DNA from: Mycobacterium conspicuum
GTDB lineage: Bacteria > Actinomycetota > Actinomycetes > Mycobacteriales > Mycobacteriaceae
DNA length: 64,000 nucleotides
Assembly (NCBI RefSeq): GCF_010730195.1
Contig: NZ_AP022613.1
Location: 1,240,001 to 1,304,000 of the forward strand
Direction of reading: 5' to 3'
The translations under genes and the position numbers were made by a program. This document shows, piece after piece, positions 44,430 through 52,559 of this stretch. Position 1 is the stretch's first letter, and the number at the start of each line of letters is the position of its first letter. The notes beneath the pieces are model-generated. The model was not told the DNA's origin and searched no databases. It was given only the letters and a program-made list of their open reading frames with translations.

Positions 44430-44824
44430 CCGCGCACTCTCACCCGACGTACCAGCACCGTGGCCAGGTGCACCACCAGCAGGCCCGCCGCGATGCTGGC
44501 AGCGGTGTAGCTGACGGCCAGCGCCCAATGGCCGTGTTCGACCATCCGGACCGTCTCGACCTGCATCGTCGAGAACGTGGTCAAGCCGCCGCAGAATCCC
44601 GTGCCGAGCAGCGGGCGTCGGTAACTCGACAACGGCAGCCGCTCCAGGAGTCGGGTGGTGAAGTAACCCACCAGGAATGCGCCGATGATGTTGACGATGA
44701 ATGTCGGCCACGGCCAGCGCCCAGGATCGGCGGCCATGACGGTGGCCAGCCCCGCCCGGGCCGCGGCGCCCAGCGCGCCACCGGCGAAGATCGCGGCCAA
44801 CTCGCGGTAATCGTGGTTTGCCAC
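44426..44824 (-). CDS. crcB: CrcB/Fluc fluoride channel subunit, first copy
   Basis: Four-helix protein of 132 residues, GTG start at 44824. Signatures: GGALGAAARAGLATVM, TFIVNIIGAFLVGYFTTRLL and GTGFCGGLTTFSTMQVE. First gene of the crcB-crcB-DUF190 operon, divergent from pgm across 78 bp. I looked for a crcB-type fluoride riboswitch in that gap and did not recognise one. Confidence 0.9.
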   Translation of the reverse strand: MANHDYRELAAIFAGGALGAAARAGLATVMAADPGRWPWPTFIVNIIGAFLVGYFTTRLLERLPLSSYRRPLLGTGFCGGLTTFSTMQVETVRMVEHGHWALAVSYTAASIAAGLLVVHLATVLVRRVRVRG

Positions 44825-44902
44825 TGTGCAAATCCTTTCCGGCCGGTGAACGCTTCGCAGCATAGAGCGACATCGGAGTGGAGCAGGGGCAGAATCGGTG
44901 AC

Positions 44903-46534
44903 ATGGCCCATCCGCGCGCCGGTCAGCCGGCCCTGCCCGAAGACCTCGTCGATCTGCCCCACCTGATCACGGCCTACTACTCGCTGGAACCCGATCCCGA
45001 CGACGTTACCCAGCAGGTGGCGTTCGGGACCTCGGGCCACCGCGGCTCGGCGCTGAACGCGGCGTTCAACGAGGCCCACATCCTCGCGATCACCCAGGCC
45101 ATCGTCGAGTACCGCCGCGCGCACGGCACCACCGGGCCGTTGTTCATTGGCCGTGACACACATGGACTTTCGGAACCGGCATGGGTGTCGGCGCTCGAGG
45201 TGCTGGGGGCCAACGACGTTGTCGCCATGATCGATTCGGCCGACCGTTACACGCCAACGCCCGCGGTCAGCCACGCCATCCTCACCTTCAACCGGGGTCG
45301 CACCGAGGCCCTGGCCGACGGGATCGTCGTCACCCCGTCGCACAACCCGCCCTGCGATGGCGGCTTCAAGTACAACCCGCCCAACGGTGGTCCCGCGGAC
45401 ACCGACGCGACGAACGCAATAGCCAAGCGCGCCAACGAGATTCTGCGCGGCCGGGGTGTCGAGGTGAAGCGCGTCCCGTTGGCGCGGGCGCTGCGGACCG
45501 CCCGGCGTCACGACTACATGGACGCCTACGTCGCCGACCTGCCCAACGTCGTCGACGTGGACGTGATCCGCAAGGAAGGAGTCCGGATCGGCGCGGACCC
45601 GTTGGGCGGGGCCAGCGTGGACTACTGGGCCGCGATCGCCGAACGGCACAAGCTGGACTTGACCGTCGTCAATCCGCTCGTCGACGCGACGTGGCGGTTC
45701 ATGACGCTCGACCACGACGGCAAGATCCGGATGGACTGCAGCTCGCCGGACGCGATGGCTGGGCTCATTGCGAACCGGGACCGCTACCAGATCGCCACCG
45801 GCAACGACGCCGACTCCGACCGCCACGGCATCGTCACGCCCGACGCGGGGTTGATGAACCCGAACCACTACCTGGCGGTCGCCATCGACTACCTCTATAC
45901 CCATCGGCCGGCCTGGCCGGACGGCATCGCGGTCGGCAAGACCGCCGTCAGCTCGTCGATCATCGACCGGGTGGTCGCCGGCATCGGCCGCAAGCTGGTC
46001 GAGGTGCCGGTCGGCTTCAAGTGGTTCGTCGACGGGTTGATCGGCGGCACCATCGGTTTCGGCGGCGAGGAGTCGGCCGGGGCGTCGTTCCTGCGCCGCG
46101 ACGGATCGGCGTGGACCACCGACAAGGACGGGATCATCCTGGCGTTGTTGGCCTCGGAGATCCTGGCCGTCACCGGCAAGACGCCCTCGCAGCGGTACGC
46201 CGAGCTTGCCGACGAATACGGCACGCCGTGCTATTCGCGGGTGGACGCGCCCGCCGATCGCGACCAAAAGGCCAGGCTGTCCAAGCTGTCGGCCGAGGAG
46301 GTGACCGCCACCGAGCTGGCCGGTGAGCCCATCACCGCCAAGCTGACCGCCGCGCCGGGCAACGGTGCGGCGTTGGGCGGATTGAAGGTCACGACGGCCA
46401 ACGCATGGTTTGCCGCGCGGCCGTCGGGCACCGAGGATATCTACAAGATCTACGCGGAGTCTTTCAACGGACCCGAGCATTTGACGGAGGTGCAGGAAGC
46501 CGCGCGCGAGGTGGTTAATAAAGTCATCGGGTGA
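44903..46534 (+). CDS. pgm: phosphoglucomutase, alpha-D-glucose specific
   Basis: Interconverts glucose 1-phosphate and glucose 6-phosphate, 543 residues. Motifs: VAFGTSGHRGSAL, the phosphoserine loop GIVVTPSHNPPCDGGFKYNP, the metal loop TGNDADSDRHGIVT, the sugar loop GFGGEESAGASFLRRDG, and the phosphate loop ARPSGTEDIYKIYAES. The start at 44903 (MAHPRAGQPALPEDLVDLPH) is the family N-terminus; the open frame before it overlaps crcB. It supplies precursors for glycogen, trehalose and wall sugars. Confidence 0.95.
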   Translation: MAHPRAGQPALPEDLVDLPHLITAYYSLEPDPDDVTQQVAFGTSGHRGSALNAAFNEAHILAITQAIVEYRRAHGTTGPLFIGRDTHGLSEPAWVSALEVLGANDVVAMIDSADRYTPTPAVSHAILTFNRGRTEALADGIVVTPSHNPPCDGGFKYNPPNGGPADTDATNAIAKRANEILRGRGVEVKRVPLARALRTARRHDYMDAYVADLPNVVDVDVIRKEGVRIGADPLGGASVDYWAAIAERHKLDLTVVNPLVDATWRFMTLDHDGKIRMDCSSPDAMAGLIANRDRYQIATGNDADSDRHGIVTPDAGLMNPNHYLAVAIDYLYTHRPAWPDGIAVGKTAVSSSIIDRVVAGIGRKLVEVPVGFKWFVDGLIGGTIGFGGEESAGASFLRRDGSAWTTDKDGIILALLASEILAVTGKTPSQRYAELADEYGTPCYSRVDAPADRDQKARLSKLSAEEVTATELAGEPITAKLTAAPGNGAALGGLKVTTANAWFAARPSGTEDIYKIYAESFNGPEHLTEVQEAAREVVNKVIG

Positions 46535-47793
46535 CAATTTCCCTCCGTCTTGCCCGCCCGGGGGGGCGCGGGTCCGGTTCGCGACCGCTTCCGCGCGAAG
46601 TTTGGATCCTCAGCTGGGCGAACATCATGATCGCGCTTGGCTACGGTGTCGTCGCGCCGGCGATGCCGCACCTTGCGCGCAGATTCGGGGTCAGCATCGA
46701 GGCGGTGACGTTCCTCGTCACCGTCTTTTCGCTGAGCCGACTGTGCTTCGCCCCGGCCAGCGGCGCGCTGGTGCAGCGGTGGGGTGAGCGGCGCATCTAC
46801 ATCAACGGTTTGCTGGTCGTGGCGGCGTCCACCATGGCGTGCGCGTTCTCCCAGACCTACTGGCAGCTGCTCCTTCTTCGTGTTGTCAGCGGCATCGGGT
46901 CGACGCTGTTTTATGTCTCGGCGCTCGGCCTGATGATCCACATCAGCCCGGTCGGCGCGCGCGGTCGAGTCGCGGGCATCTTCACCACGTCGTTCATGGT
47001 GGGTGTGGTCTGCGGGCCGGCGATCGGCGGCCTGGGGGCGAGTTGGGGGTTGGCCGCACCGTTCATCATCTACGGCGCCGCACTGCTCGGCGTGGCGGTG
47101 GTGCTGGTCGTGAGCCTGCGGCACTCCGAGCTGACCGCGCCCCTGCCCCCAACGCGTACGACGGTGACGATGCGAGAGGCGTTGCGGGAGCGCGCGTATC
47201 GGTCGGCGCTGCTGTCCAATTTCGCGACGGGCTGGTCGGCATTCGGGCTTCGCGTCGCGCTGGTCCCGCTGTTCGTCACCGACGTCATGGGCCGCGGCGT
47301 CGGGATCACCGGCCTGGTGCTGGCGATGTTCGCCGCCGGCAACGCCGTCGCCGTCATCCCCAGTGGCTACCTGTCCGACCGGATGGGGCGTCGCAGCCTG
47401 TTGATGGTCGGCCTGGCGACATCCGGTGCGACGACCATCTGGCTTGGCGCGCTGTCGACGTTGCCGGTGTTTCTGGTGGTGGCGTTTCTGGTTGGTGCGA
47501 CCGGCGGCATCTACATGTCGCCGATGCAGGCCGCGGTCGCCGACATCCTGGGTAGCGAGGCGCGCGCGGGCATGCCGGTGGCCATGGTGCAAATGGTGGG
47601 CGATCTCGGTGCGATCGTCGGATCGATGACGCTCGGTTGGCTCGCCGAGCAGCTGGGCTACGGCTGGGGCTTCGCGATCAGCGGGGTGGTGCTGCTGGTC
47701 GCGGCGGTCGGCTGGGTGATGGCGCCGGAAACGCGGCCGGAGCTCGATCGGCTGCCCGATCCGCTGCCCGAGCCGGACGCTGAGGCGGCCTGA
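46531..47793 (+). CDS. MFS transporter
   Basis: Twelve-helix major facilitator of 420 residues, GTG start overlapping the pgm stop. Features include VWILSWANIMIALGYGVVAP (helix 1), the loop VQRWGERRIYINGLL in place of the GxxxDRxGRR motif A, VGVVCGPAIGGLGASWG (motif C-like, found in exporters), and SDRMGRRSLLM in the second half. The antiporter-like motif suggests drug or metabolite efflux. The tail is Pro/Glu-rich. Substrate unknown. Confidence 0.88.
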   Translation: MTISLRLARPGGRGSGSRPLPREVWILSWANIMIALGYGVVAPAMPHLARRFGVSIEAVTFLVTVFSLSRLCFAPASGALVQRWGERRIYINGLLVVAASTMACAFSQTYWQLLLLRVVSGIGSTLFYVSALGLMIHISPVGARGRVAGIFTTSFMVGVVCGPAIGGLGASWGLAAPFIIYGAALLGVAVVLVVSLRHSELTAPLPPTRTTVTMREALRERAYRSALLSNFATGWSAFGLRVALVPLFVTDVMGRGVGITGLVLAMFAAGNAVAVIPSGYLSDRMGRRSLLMVGLATSGATTIWLGALSTLPVFLVVAFLVGATGGIYMSPMQAAVADILGSEARAGMPVAMVQMVGDLGAIVGSMTLGWLAEQLGYGWGFAISGVVLLVAAVGWVMAPETRPELDRLPDPLPEPDAEAA

Positions 47794-47802
47794 GCAGCAA
47801 CT

Positions 47803-47831
47803 TTGAACGAAAGTTGACTGTGGTGTAGCTT
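47803..47831 (+). promoter_or_regulatory. promoter of the tRNA-Ala gene
   Basis: TTGAAC, a 17-bp spacer, then TAGCTT, ending 18 bp before the tRNA. It matches SigA -35/-10 elements. An inverted repeat CAACTTT/AAAGTTG (47798-47816) overlaps the -35 and may end the MFS transcript. Confidence 0.6.
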
Positions 47832-47849
47832 CGATGAGCACAACTTCTC

Positions 47850-47925
47850 GGGGCTATGGCGCAGCTGGTAGCGCACCACACTGGCAGTGTGGGGGTCAGG
47901 GGTTCGAGTCCCCTTAGCTCCACCA
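47850..47925 (+). tRNA. tRNA-Ala (anticodon GGC)
   Basis: Cloverleaf of 73 bases plus an encoded CCA. The acceptor stem GGGGCTA pairs with TAGCTCC (one G-U), the D-arm is GCGC around AGCTGGTA, the anticodon stem CACAC/GTGTG encloses TGGCA with anticodon GGC, and the T-arm is AGGGG-TTCGAGT-CCCCT. A tyrosine integrase gene lies 88 bp downstream, so the 3' end is a probable attachment site. Confidence 0.95.
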
Positions 47926-47929
47926 GGAG

Positions 47930-47962
47930 AAACCCGCTTTGAACTGGTGTCAGAGCGGGTTT
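47930..47962 (+). terminator. terminator of the tRNA-Ala transcript
   Basis: AAACCCGCT and AGCGGGTTT pair over 9 bp with a 15-base loop, followed by TGTCGTTT. It starts 5 bp after the tRNA CCA end. Confidence 0.75.
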
Positions 47963-48012
47963 TGTCGTTTGCGGATGTTGACGAGGCGAACGCCATTTGT
48001 CCTAACTTTGTC

Positions 48013-49194
48013 CTACCACGCTGCCGAGAACACCGCCGACGCAGCGGTCAGGCGGTCGTCGGTGACCCGCCCGTAGACCGCCTGTGTCATGCGTTCGGTG
48101 TGGCCATGCCAGGCAGCGACCACATCGGCGGCGATACCCGCCGCGCGCATCCGGGAGATATTCGAGTGCCGCAGCTTGCCGAGCGTGATTGCCTTGAGCC
48201 CTGCCGCCTTGCGCTGAGCGGTGAACTCGCGGGAGTATTCGCGAACCGGCAACCAAGTGCCGTCGACCCGCGAAAGCAACAGGTCATCGTCGGCGAAAGG
48301 TCGGCCCACCGCCAGGCGCTCACGCAGGTGGGCAGTGCGCATCGCCTTCAGCATCGCCAGTTCGCGGGGCGGCAACGGCAGATCGCGGGCGCTGCGTTCA
48401 GTCTTGGTCGCCACGATGGTGTCGCGGCCGTTCACATCAACACGGGCCTGACGGATACGCAACGTGCCGGCCTCCAGGGCGACGTCTGACCAGCGCAGCC
48501 CGCCGACCTCCTCGCGGCGAAGGCCGAGCAGGGTGAGCCCGAAGCACCCGCCGAGGCGATGAGCCGCGACGTGATCGAGGAACGTGCTCATCTGCTCGGG
48601 GGTCCAGATGTCATCGGCTGCGGTGGCGGTGATGGCCTTCTGTTCGGGTGATTCGAGATCGGCCGAGGGGTCATAGGTCAGCCAGCGCATCTTGCGCGCG
48701 TGCGCCAGGACCGACTTGAGTCGGACGATCGCGCGGCGCTTGGTGGCCGGCGCTAGCGTCGCGCCACCCTTGCCGGTCAGTTTGGCCGACCAGTTCGCCA
48801 GCGCGGCGGGCGTGAGCTTCTGCACCGGCAACGCACCGAACGCTCTGCGTGCGTAGGCCAGCGACTCGCGGTCAGCGCGAACGGTATTCGGGCCGAGGGA
48901 CGGGTCGGCCTCGCGCAGCGTCATCCAATGGTCGGCGACCTCATCGAACGTGCGCGCGGACTTCGGCGCCCATGTGGCGGTGCTCCACTGCTGACGTTGC
49001 TCGGTCACCCAGTCCTGCGCGGCCTTCTTGGTGGCGAACACCTTGGTTGGCCGGACCTGTCGGCCGGTCACCGGATCGGTGCCAAGAGTGGGCCGGGCGC
49101 GCCACCCTTTCCCGTTGGGCAGCTTCTTGATTGAGCTGTCGGTACGCTCGCCGCGCTTCCTGGGGTGCTCGGCCAGTGGGGTGTCGGTGCTCAT
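48013..49194 (-). CDS. tyrosine recombinase / phage integrase
   Basis: Site-specific recombinase of 393 residues. An N-terminal arm-binding domain (KGWRARPTLGTDPVTGRQVR, then KKAAQDWVTEQRQQWSTATW) and a core-binding SAM-like domain precede the catalytic domain. Catalytic residues: Arg226 (TLLGLRREEVGGLRW), Arg342 (GKLRHSNIS), His365 (WHGH) and nucleophile Tyr374 (QAVYGRV). The first His of the usual HxxR is Gly339. The start at 49194 (MSTDTPLAEHPRKRGER) is preferred over a longer frame. It would act at the adjacent tRNA-Ala. Confidence 0.92.
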   Translation of the reverse strand: MSTDTPLAEHPRKRGERTDSSIKKLPNGKGWRARPTLGTDPVTGRQVRPTKVFATKKAAQDWVTEQRQQWSTATWAPKSARTFDEVADHWMTLREADPSLGPNTVRADRESLAYARRAFGALPVQKLTPAALANWSAKLTGKGGATLAPATKRRAIVRLKSVLAHARKMRWLTYDPSADLESPEQKAITATAADDIWTPEQMSTFLDHVAAHRLGGCFGLTLLGLRREEVGGLRWSDVALEAGTLRIRQARVDVNGRDTIVATKTERSARDLPLPPRELAMLKAMRTAHLRERLAVGRPFADDDLLLSRVDGTWLPVREYSREFTAQRKAAGLKAITLGKLRHSNISRMRAAGIAADVVAAWHGHTERMTQAVYGRVTDDRLTAASAVFSAAW

Positions 49195-49298
49195 CGGCCG
49201 GTCTCCTCGGTGGTCGTGCTCCAGTCGCGGCGAAGGTAGCCGCGTCGCTTGGCCTCGGCCATCCATCTATTTGGAACCCCGCTGGTACACAGAGCCTT

Positions 49299-49484
49299 TC
49301 ATGAGGCTAGTTCACGAAGGCCGGCGGTTACCACGTAGACGCGGCCGCCGAGCCGGCGGACTGGCAGGTCGCCGGAGGCCGCCAGTCGGTAGGCTGCCGC
49401 CCGGCTTATCCCGAGCAGCTGCGCGGCCCGTGGTACTGCGAGCAGAAGGGGCAGATCGTTGAACGCGTTGTCTTCCATTTTCAT
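49299..49484 (-). CDS. excisionase/AlpA-like helix-turn-helix protein
   Basis: Predicted 61-residue DNA-binding protein. The MerR/AlpA-like helix-turn-helix is LLAVPRAAQLLGISRAAAYR followed by LAASGDLPVRRLGGRVYVV, the standard form of Xis-type proteins beside tyrosine integrases. The start at 49484 has GGAGGG nearby upstream; a much longer frame upstream is not protein-like. It lies 104 bp upstream of the integrase on the same strand and probably controls the direction of recombination. Confidence 0.85.
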   Translation of the reverse strand: MKMEDNAFNDLPLLLAVPRAAQLLGISRAAAYRLAASGDLPVRRLGGRVYVVTAGLRELAS

Positions 49485-50224
49485 CACCACCCTCCGAGGG
49501 ATCGTGTTGGGATGGGGCGCTGTCGGATCTATGAGATTGTCGAGCCCGGTCGGCTTCGCGCTTCGGAGGGCCGTTGATCGCCTCGGTCTCACGGAGGGTC
49601 CCAACACCACTGTAATTCTCTGCGGTGACGCTTCGTGCAATACTTTTGCGTTCCGCCTTATGAGTTCGCTCGGCGCTGGCTCTGCGCGCTTCAATGCGCT
49701 CGCGCAAACCGGTGGAACCCCCCGGCGCACTCGAACACTCCGCCCTTCCCAACCTCTCTGCTATCCACAGTTTCAATTCTTTCCGTAACATCTCAAATGC
49801 ACTGTTCCCGTTTCACTTACACTCACGCGCATCACTGTGTCCCTTATGTATCGCCACCCCAAGATTCTGCATGGCACATTTGCACAGGTGTGTGCAAGTC
49901 TTGCGTTGATGACGTCTTTGACAGTCAGCAGTTGTGCGCGGGCGGTCGGGTTGACCGGGTCGACTGGGTCATGCCGACTAATGCAGGTGCTCATTGATTC
50001 ACTGTACGAAGGCTGAAGAGCTAAGGCGACGGTCAGAGGAAAGTTTTTCGCCTGCGTGTCGAGGCGTGCAGCACAGACTTTAAATCGCTGCCCACCAGTA
50101 TTTCCCGCTGTTTCCCGGTCTGGCGGCACCTCGTGAGAGATCCGGAACGCGAGGCTCGATTGCGTCTCGAAATGCTAAGCCTTGACTGCGGCATAACTGT
50201 GGCGACAGTCGTTACATTCGGAAG
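49485..50224. other. 740-bp non-coding stretch, control region of the element
   Basis: No protein-like frame is supported. Base composition drops compared with the flanks, most clearly at 49.75-49.95 kb. The stretch holds the inverted repeat at 49880-49897. It may be the regulatory region of the integrative element or foreign DNA that has lost its genes. Confidence 0.5.
49880..49897. promoter_or_regulatory. inverted repeat in the element's control region
   Basis: TTGCACAGGTGTGTGCAA has perfect 7-bp arms around GGTG. It resembles a phage-type repressor operator, but no repressor gene was recognised nearby. Confidence 0.35.
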
Positions 50225-50554
50225 GTGGCGAGGGAAGCAGAACAGCTGGATCCGCGCCGGCGGCCGTACCCAGTTTCGCCTCTGCCGAACGTTGTCGAGA
50301 CTGCGCGCAAGCGGGCCGTGCTCCTCACCGACGTGGTATCTCACCTCGCCAGGTACCGGATCGCGCTGAAGGCGTTGGCAGACTTCGAACGTCGTCATGA
50401 AAGCGTTGAGCGGGCTGCCGATTTGGAAGACATCTATCTCTCGCTTTATAACCCCACAAATCAATTCAGTATCGATGCCGATGATGCTCATGCGGGGTGG
50501 GTCAACCTGCGTGGGCTAAGCGAATCGGAGCAGTGCAGGTTGCCTGAAGTCTGA
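50225..50554 (+). CDS. hypothetical protein within the element
   Basis: Possible 109-residue protein with GTG start. The sequence is balanced and helical (LPNVVETARKRAVLLTDVVS, then ARYRIALKALADFERRHESV and DLEDIYLSLYNPTNQFSID), better than the neighbouring noise frames. No family is recognised, and no ribosome binding site beyond a weak GGAAGG is seen. It may be a remnant of the element's accessory genes. Confidence 0.45.
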   Translation: MAREAEQLDPRRRPYPVSPLPNVVETARKRAVLLTDVVSHLARYRIALKALADFERRHESVERAADLEDIYLSLYNPTNQFSIDADDAHAGWVNLRGLSESEQCRLPEV

Positions 50555-51200
50555 TCTCGACAGAAACGCCCGAAAGCCCTGCAATCCTGCGAGCATGATG
50601 TTCGAGAGGCTTGTTTCGGCGGCCATTATGGCCACGGAGCCAGGCCAGCCACCACGCTAACGACAAGCGTTCAATTCCAAATTGGAAGGAGTTGAACCTC
50701 TTCCGGGGTGTCGCATCGGTGCTTTCGTCCGCAGCGGATGGGCGGCCGCATTGGCGATCTCTTCTGCGCTGCGGCATCGGCTGTGCTAGCCCCGTAGTAG
50801 TGGATCCTGAGCATCACTGCGACGCCGCGTGCGCGGCGAAGCGTGGCTCGTTGTTGGGGCTGACTGCTCGGGTCGCCGAGGGCTGGTTTCTTGAGTCGGT
50901 CATCCAGTGCGTGTCAGCACTCGCTCGCGGTGCGGTAGGCCTGGCGTTCCGGTCAGTCGGCCGGTGTTCGCTCGAGGTCTGCGCCGTGTGCGCCAATGGG
51001 CGCTGCTGCCCGCGGCGAATGTGGTTTTCTTGCCGCCTGCTTGGCTTGCTTTGCTGTGTTGCGAGGTCAAGCCGCGGCATCTCCCACGATGCGGATCGCC
51101 GACCGAAACACGCGCCGAGCAAGGTACTCGTTAGCAGTGCCGCAGCTTGCATGCGGATCCTGTCGAATCCGTCCCTGAGGCGTTGGGCCCGACGCGGGTT
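50555..51200. other. 646-bp stretch without a recognisable gene
   Basis: Open frames here give low-complexity, Arg/Ser/Cys-rich translations typical of non-coding GC-rich DNA. One nested inverted repeat is visible at 50669-50697: GTTCAA and TTGAAC outside, TTCCAA and TTGGAA inside. Confidence 0.45.
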
Positions 51201-51611
51201 TTAGTACCTTGTGGCGTTCGGAAGTATTACCTGCGCGAGCTCCCTGGCCGCTCGCAACACTCGTTTATCGAGCTCCTTTCTGCGGGCTCTGGCAGTGATC
51301 TGAGCGAGCACCCAGGCGCAGTGGTCGGGGTCGTTGAGTACGTGTATTTCGATGTCTTCAGTCGTCGGTGGGCGAGGCACAATCACCGGCCGAACAACCG
51401 CCGGGGAGAGCCGGGGAACCTCGACGACGCGGATCGCGGTTCCGGTGCGTGCAGCGGCAGTGCGCTCGGCGTGTGCCGCCCGCCGGCAGGCAGTTGAGCA
51501 CCAGATTCTGCGCCGACCTCGGCGCGGACTGTCGCCGGGTAGTGACGTAGGTACCGGCAGACCACAGCGCGGGCACGCAGGCCCCGCGCCCTCAGCATCC
51601 ATACCGCCCAT
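51201..51611 (-). CDS. zinc-ribbon-like hypothetical protein
   Basis: Predicted 136-residue protein. A probable zinc site is made by ACPRCGLPVP (C13, C16) and IWCSTACRRAAHAER, a CxxC...CxxxC pattern. The C-terminal half is beta then helical (IEIHVLNDPDHCAWVLAQIT, RRKELDKRVLRAARELAQVI). Similar proteins occur in mobile regions of actinobacteria, in my recollection, but I cannot name a family. Coding quality is clearly better than in the surrounding DNA. Confidence 0.65.
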   Translation of the reverse strand: MGGMDAEGAGPACPRCGLPVPTSLPGDSPRRGRRRIWCSTACRRAAHAERTAAARTGTAIRVVEVPRLSPAVVRPVIVPRPPTTEDIEIHVLNDPDHCAWVLAQITARARRKELDKRVLRAARELAQVILPNATRY

Positions 51612-51777
51612 ATTAAATCGTCCTGACGAAATGTTGCCATCCCGAGACCTGTGTGCAAGAGGTGTGATGTTCGGGGAGGGTGTGAAATTAGGGTTCCCTA
51701 AGTCGCGCTGGCTTTGGATGCGTGGTCGATGCTAGAGGCGCCTGCACGCCGAGGAGTGGCGGCGTATTGAGGCCAAC

Positions 51778-52192
51778 ATGGTTCGCGGATCACAGGCAAA
51801 TGCTTTCGCGGTCTGGAGGTCGGCCCTGGGTGCCTATGGGTACGGTCGATTTTGGTTCTACCCGGGTGGCGTGCGGATCATGATGCAGCCCAACCGCTAT
51901 GCGTTGGCCGCAGCCGCGGATGGTGCTCCGCTGGAGCAGTCGGTGATAGCGCTGCACGGCTGCAAATAACACGGCATGCGTTCGGGTGAGATTGGTGGGA
52001 GCGGATGGGTCCGCATTCTGTTGTGCCCGGCTGGCAGCGCGCGACGGCATGGAGACGATGGCTCGAGCGGGCCGCGGGCGCGGTCGCGTGGCGGTACGCC
52101 GTGGCTATAACCATGTGAAGGCGCGCGGGCCCGTGCGGTGGCGCTGCGCGAAGCGCGCGCGCCACGGTTGTTGGGGTCGACGATTGTCATGA
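51778..52192 (+). pseudogene. frameshifted HNH-like protein fragment
   Basis: The first frame reads GAYGYGRFWFYPGG, then PNRYALAAAADGAPLEQSVI and ALHGCK before a stop at 51969. Skipping one base at TGCAAATAAC continues as NTACVRVRLVGADG in the next frame. The joined ALHGC(K)NTACVRV matches the His-x-Cys...Cys-Val-Arg-Val core of small mycobacterial HNH-like proteins. The region after about 52050 degenerates into repeats of Arg and Gly. Probably a decayed gene of the element. Confidence 0.5.
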
Positions 52193-52559
52193 CCTGGCGT
52201 GTGCTGGCGGAGCACCACATGGTGGTGTGCGGTGCGGGGTAGTCGGCGCGGCTGGGGCGGGCATCAGGCGCGGGGCCGTGGCGGCGCGCTCACGGGCGCT
52301 GTCGACGTGCCGGGGCGCTGGTGGGGAATTGGGATGATTTCAGGGGCGACCATGGCGGTCCGCGGCGACGGGATCGCTGGCTTGGCGAGGAGTGTCGCCC
52401 GGGTAGCGGGCCGTGGCGGTCTGGCGGCCGGGCGCCGGGGTAGCGGAAGAAAAGGGGGCCCGGCCGCCCCGTTGATTGGCGAACTGGCCGGCCCCGATTG
52501 CCGGCGTGGCCGGTTACAGCGTTTGCAGCACCGGGAATGCTTGGCCGTCTCTTTCCCGA
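52193..52559. other. 367-bp GC-rich stretch without a gene
   Basis: No protein-like frame was found between the HNH-like remnant and the dehydrogenase pseudogene. This is where the right junction of the element would be expected, but no attachment-site repeat was seen. Confidence 0.4.

Larger units (their letters stand above)
47900..52550. mobile_element. probable decayed integrative element at tRNA-Ala
   Basis: Integrase and excisionase-like genes point toward the tRNA 3' end, the normal layout for site-specific integration. Beyond them are about 3 kb with few real genes, locally AT-richer sequence (49.6-50.2 kb), a zinc-ribbon gene and broken genes. No second copy of the tRNA 3' end was found, so the right boundary is a guess set by the truncated dehydrogenase pseudogene. 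No structural phage or conjugation genes remain. Confidence 0.5.

Noticed and set aside
44825..44902. Possible fluoride (crcB) riboswitch ahead of the fluoride channel operon
   Set aside because: The gap is only 78 bp, and I could not find the conserved pseudoknot segments on the minus strand.
44426..46537. 703-codon minus-strand frame that includes crcB
   Set aside because: Only its last 132 codons (crcB) look like protein; the rest is the shadow of pgm.
49773..50129. 118-codon minus-strand frame in the element's control region
   Set aside because: No domain, no ribosome binding site, and amino acid use like random sequence.
50611..51204. 197-codon plus-strand frame
   Set aside because: Arg/Ser/Cys-rich, no recognisable domain, and antisense frames of similar length exist; treated as non-coding.
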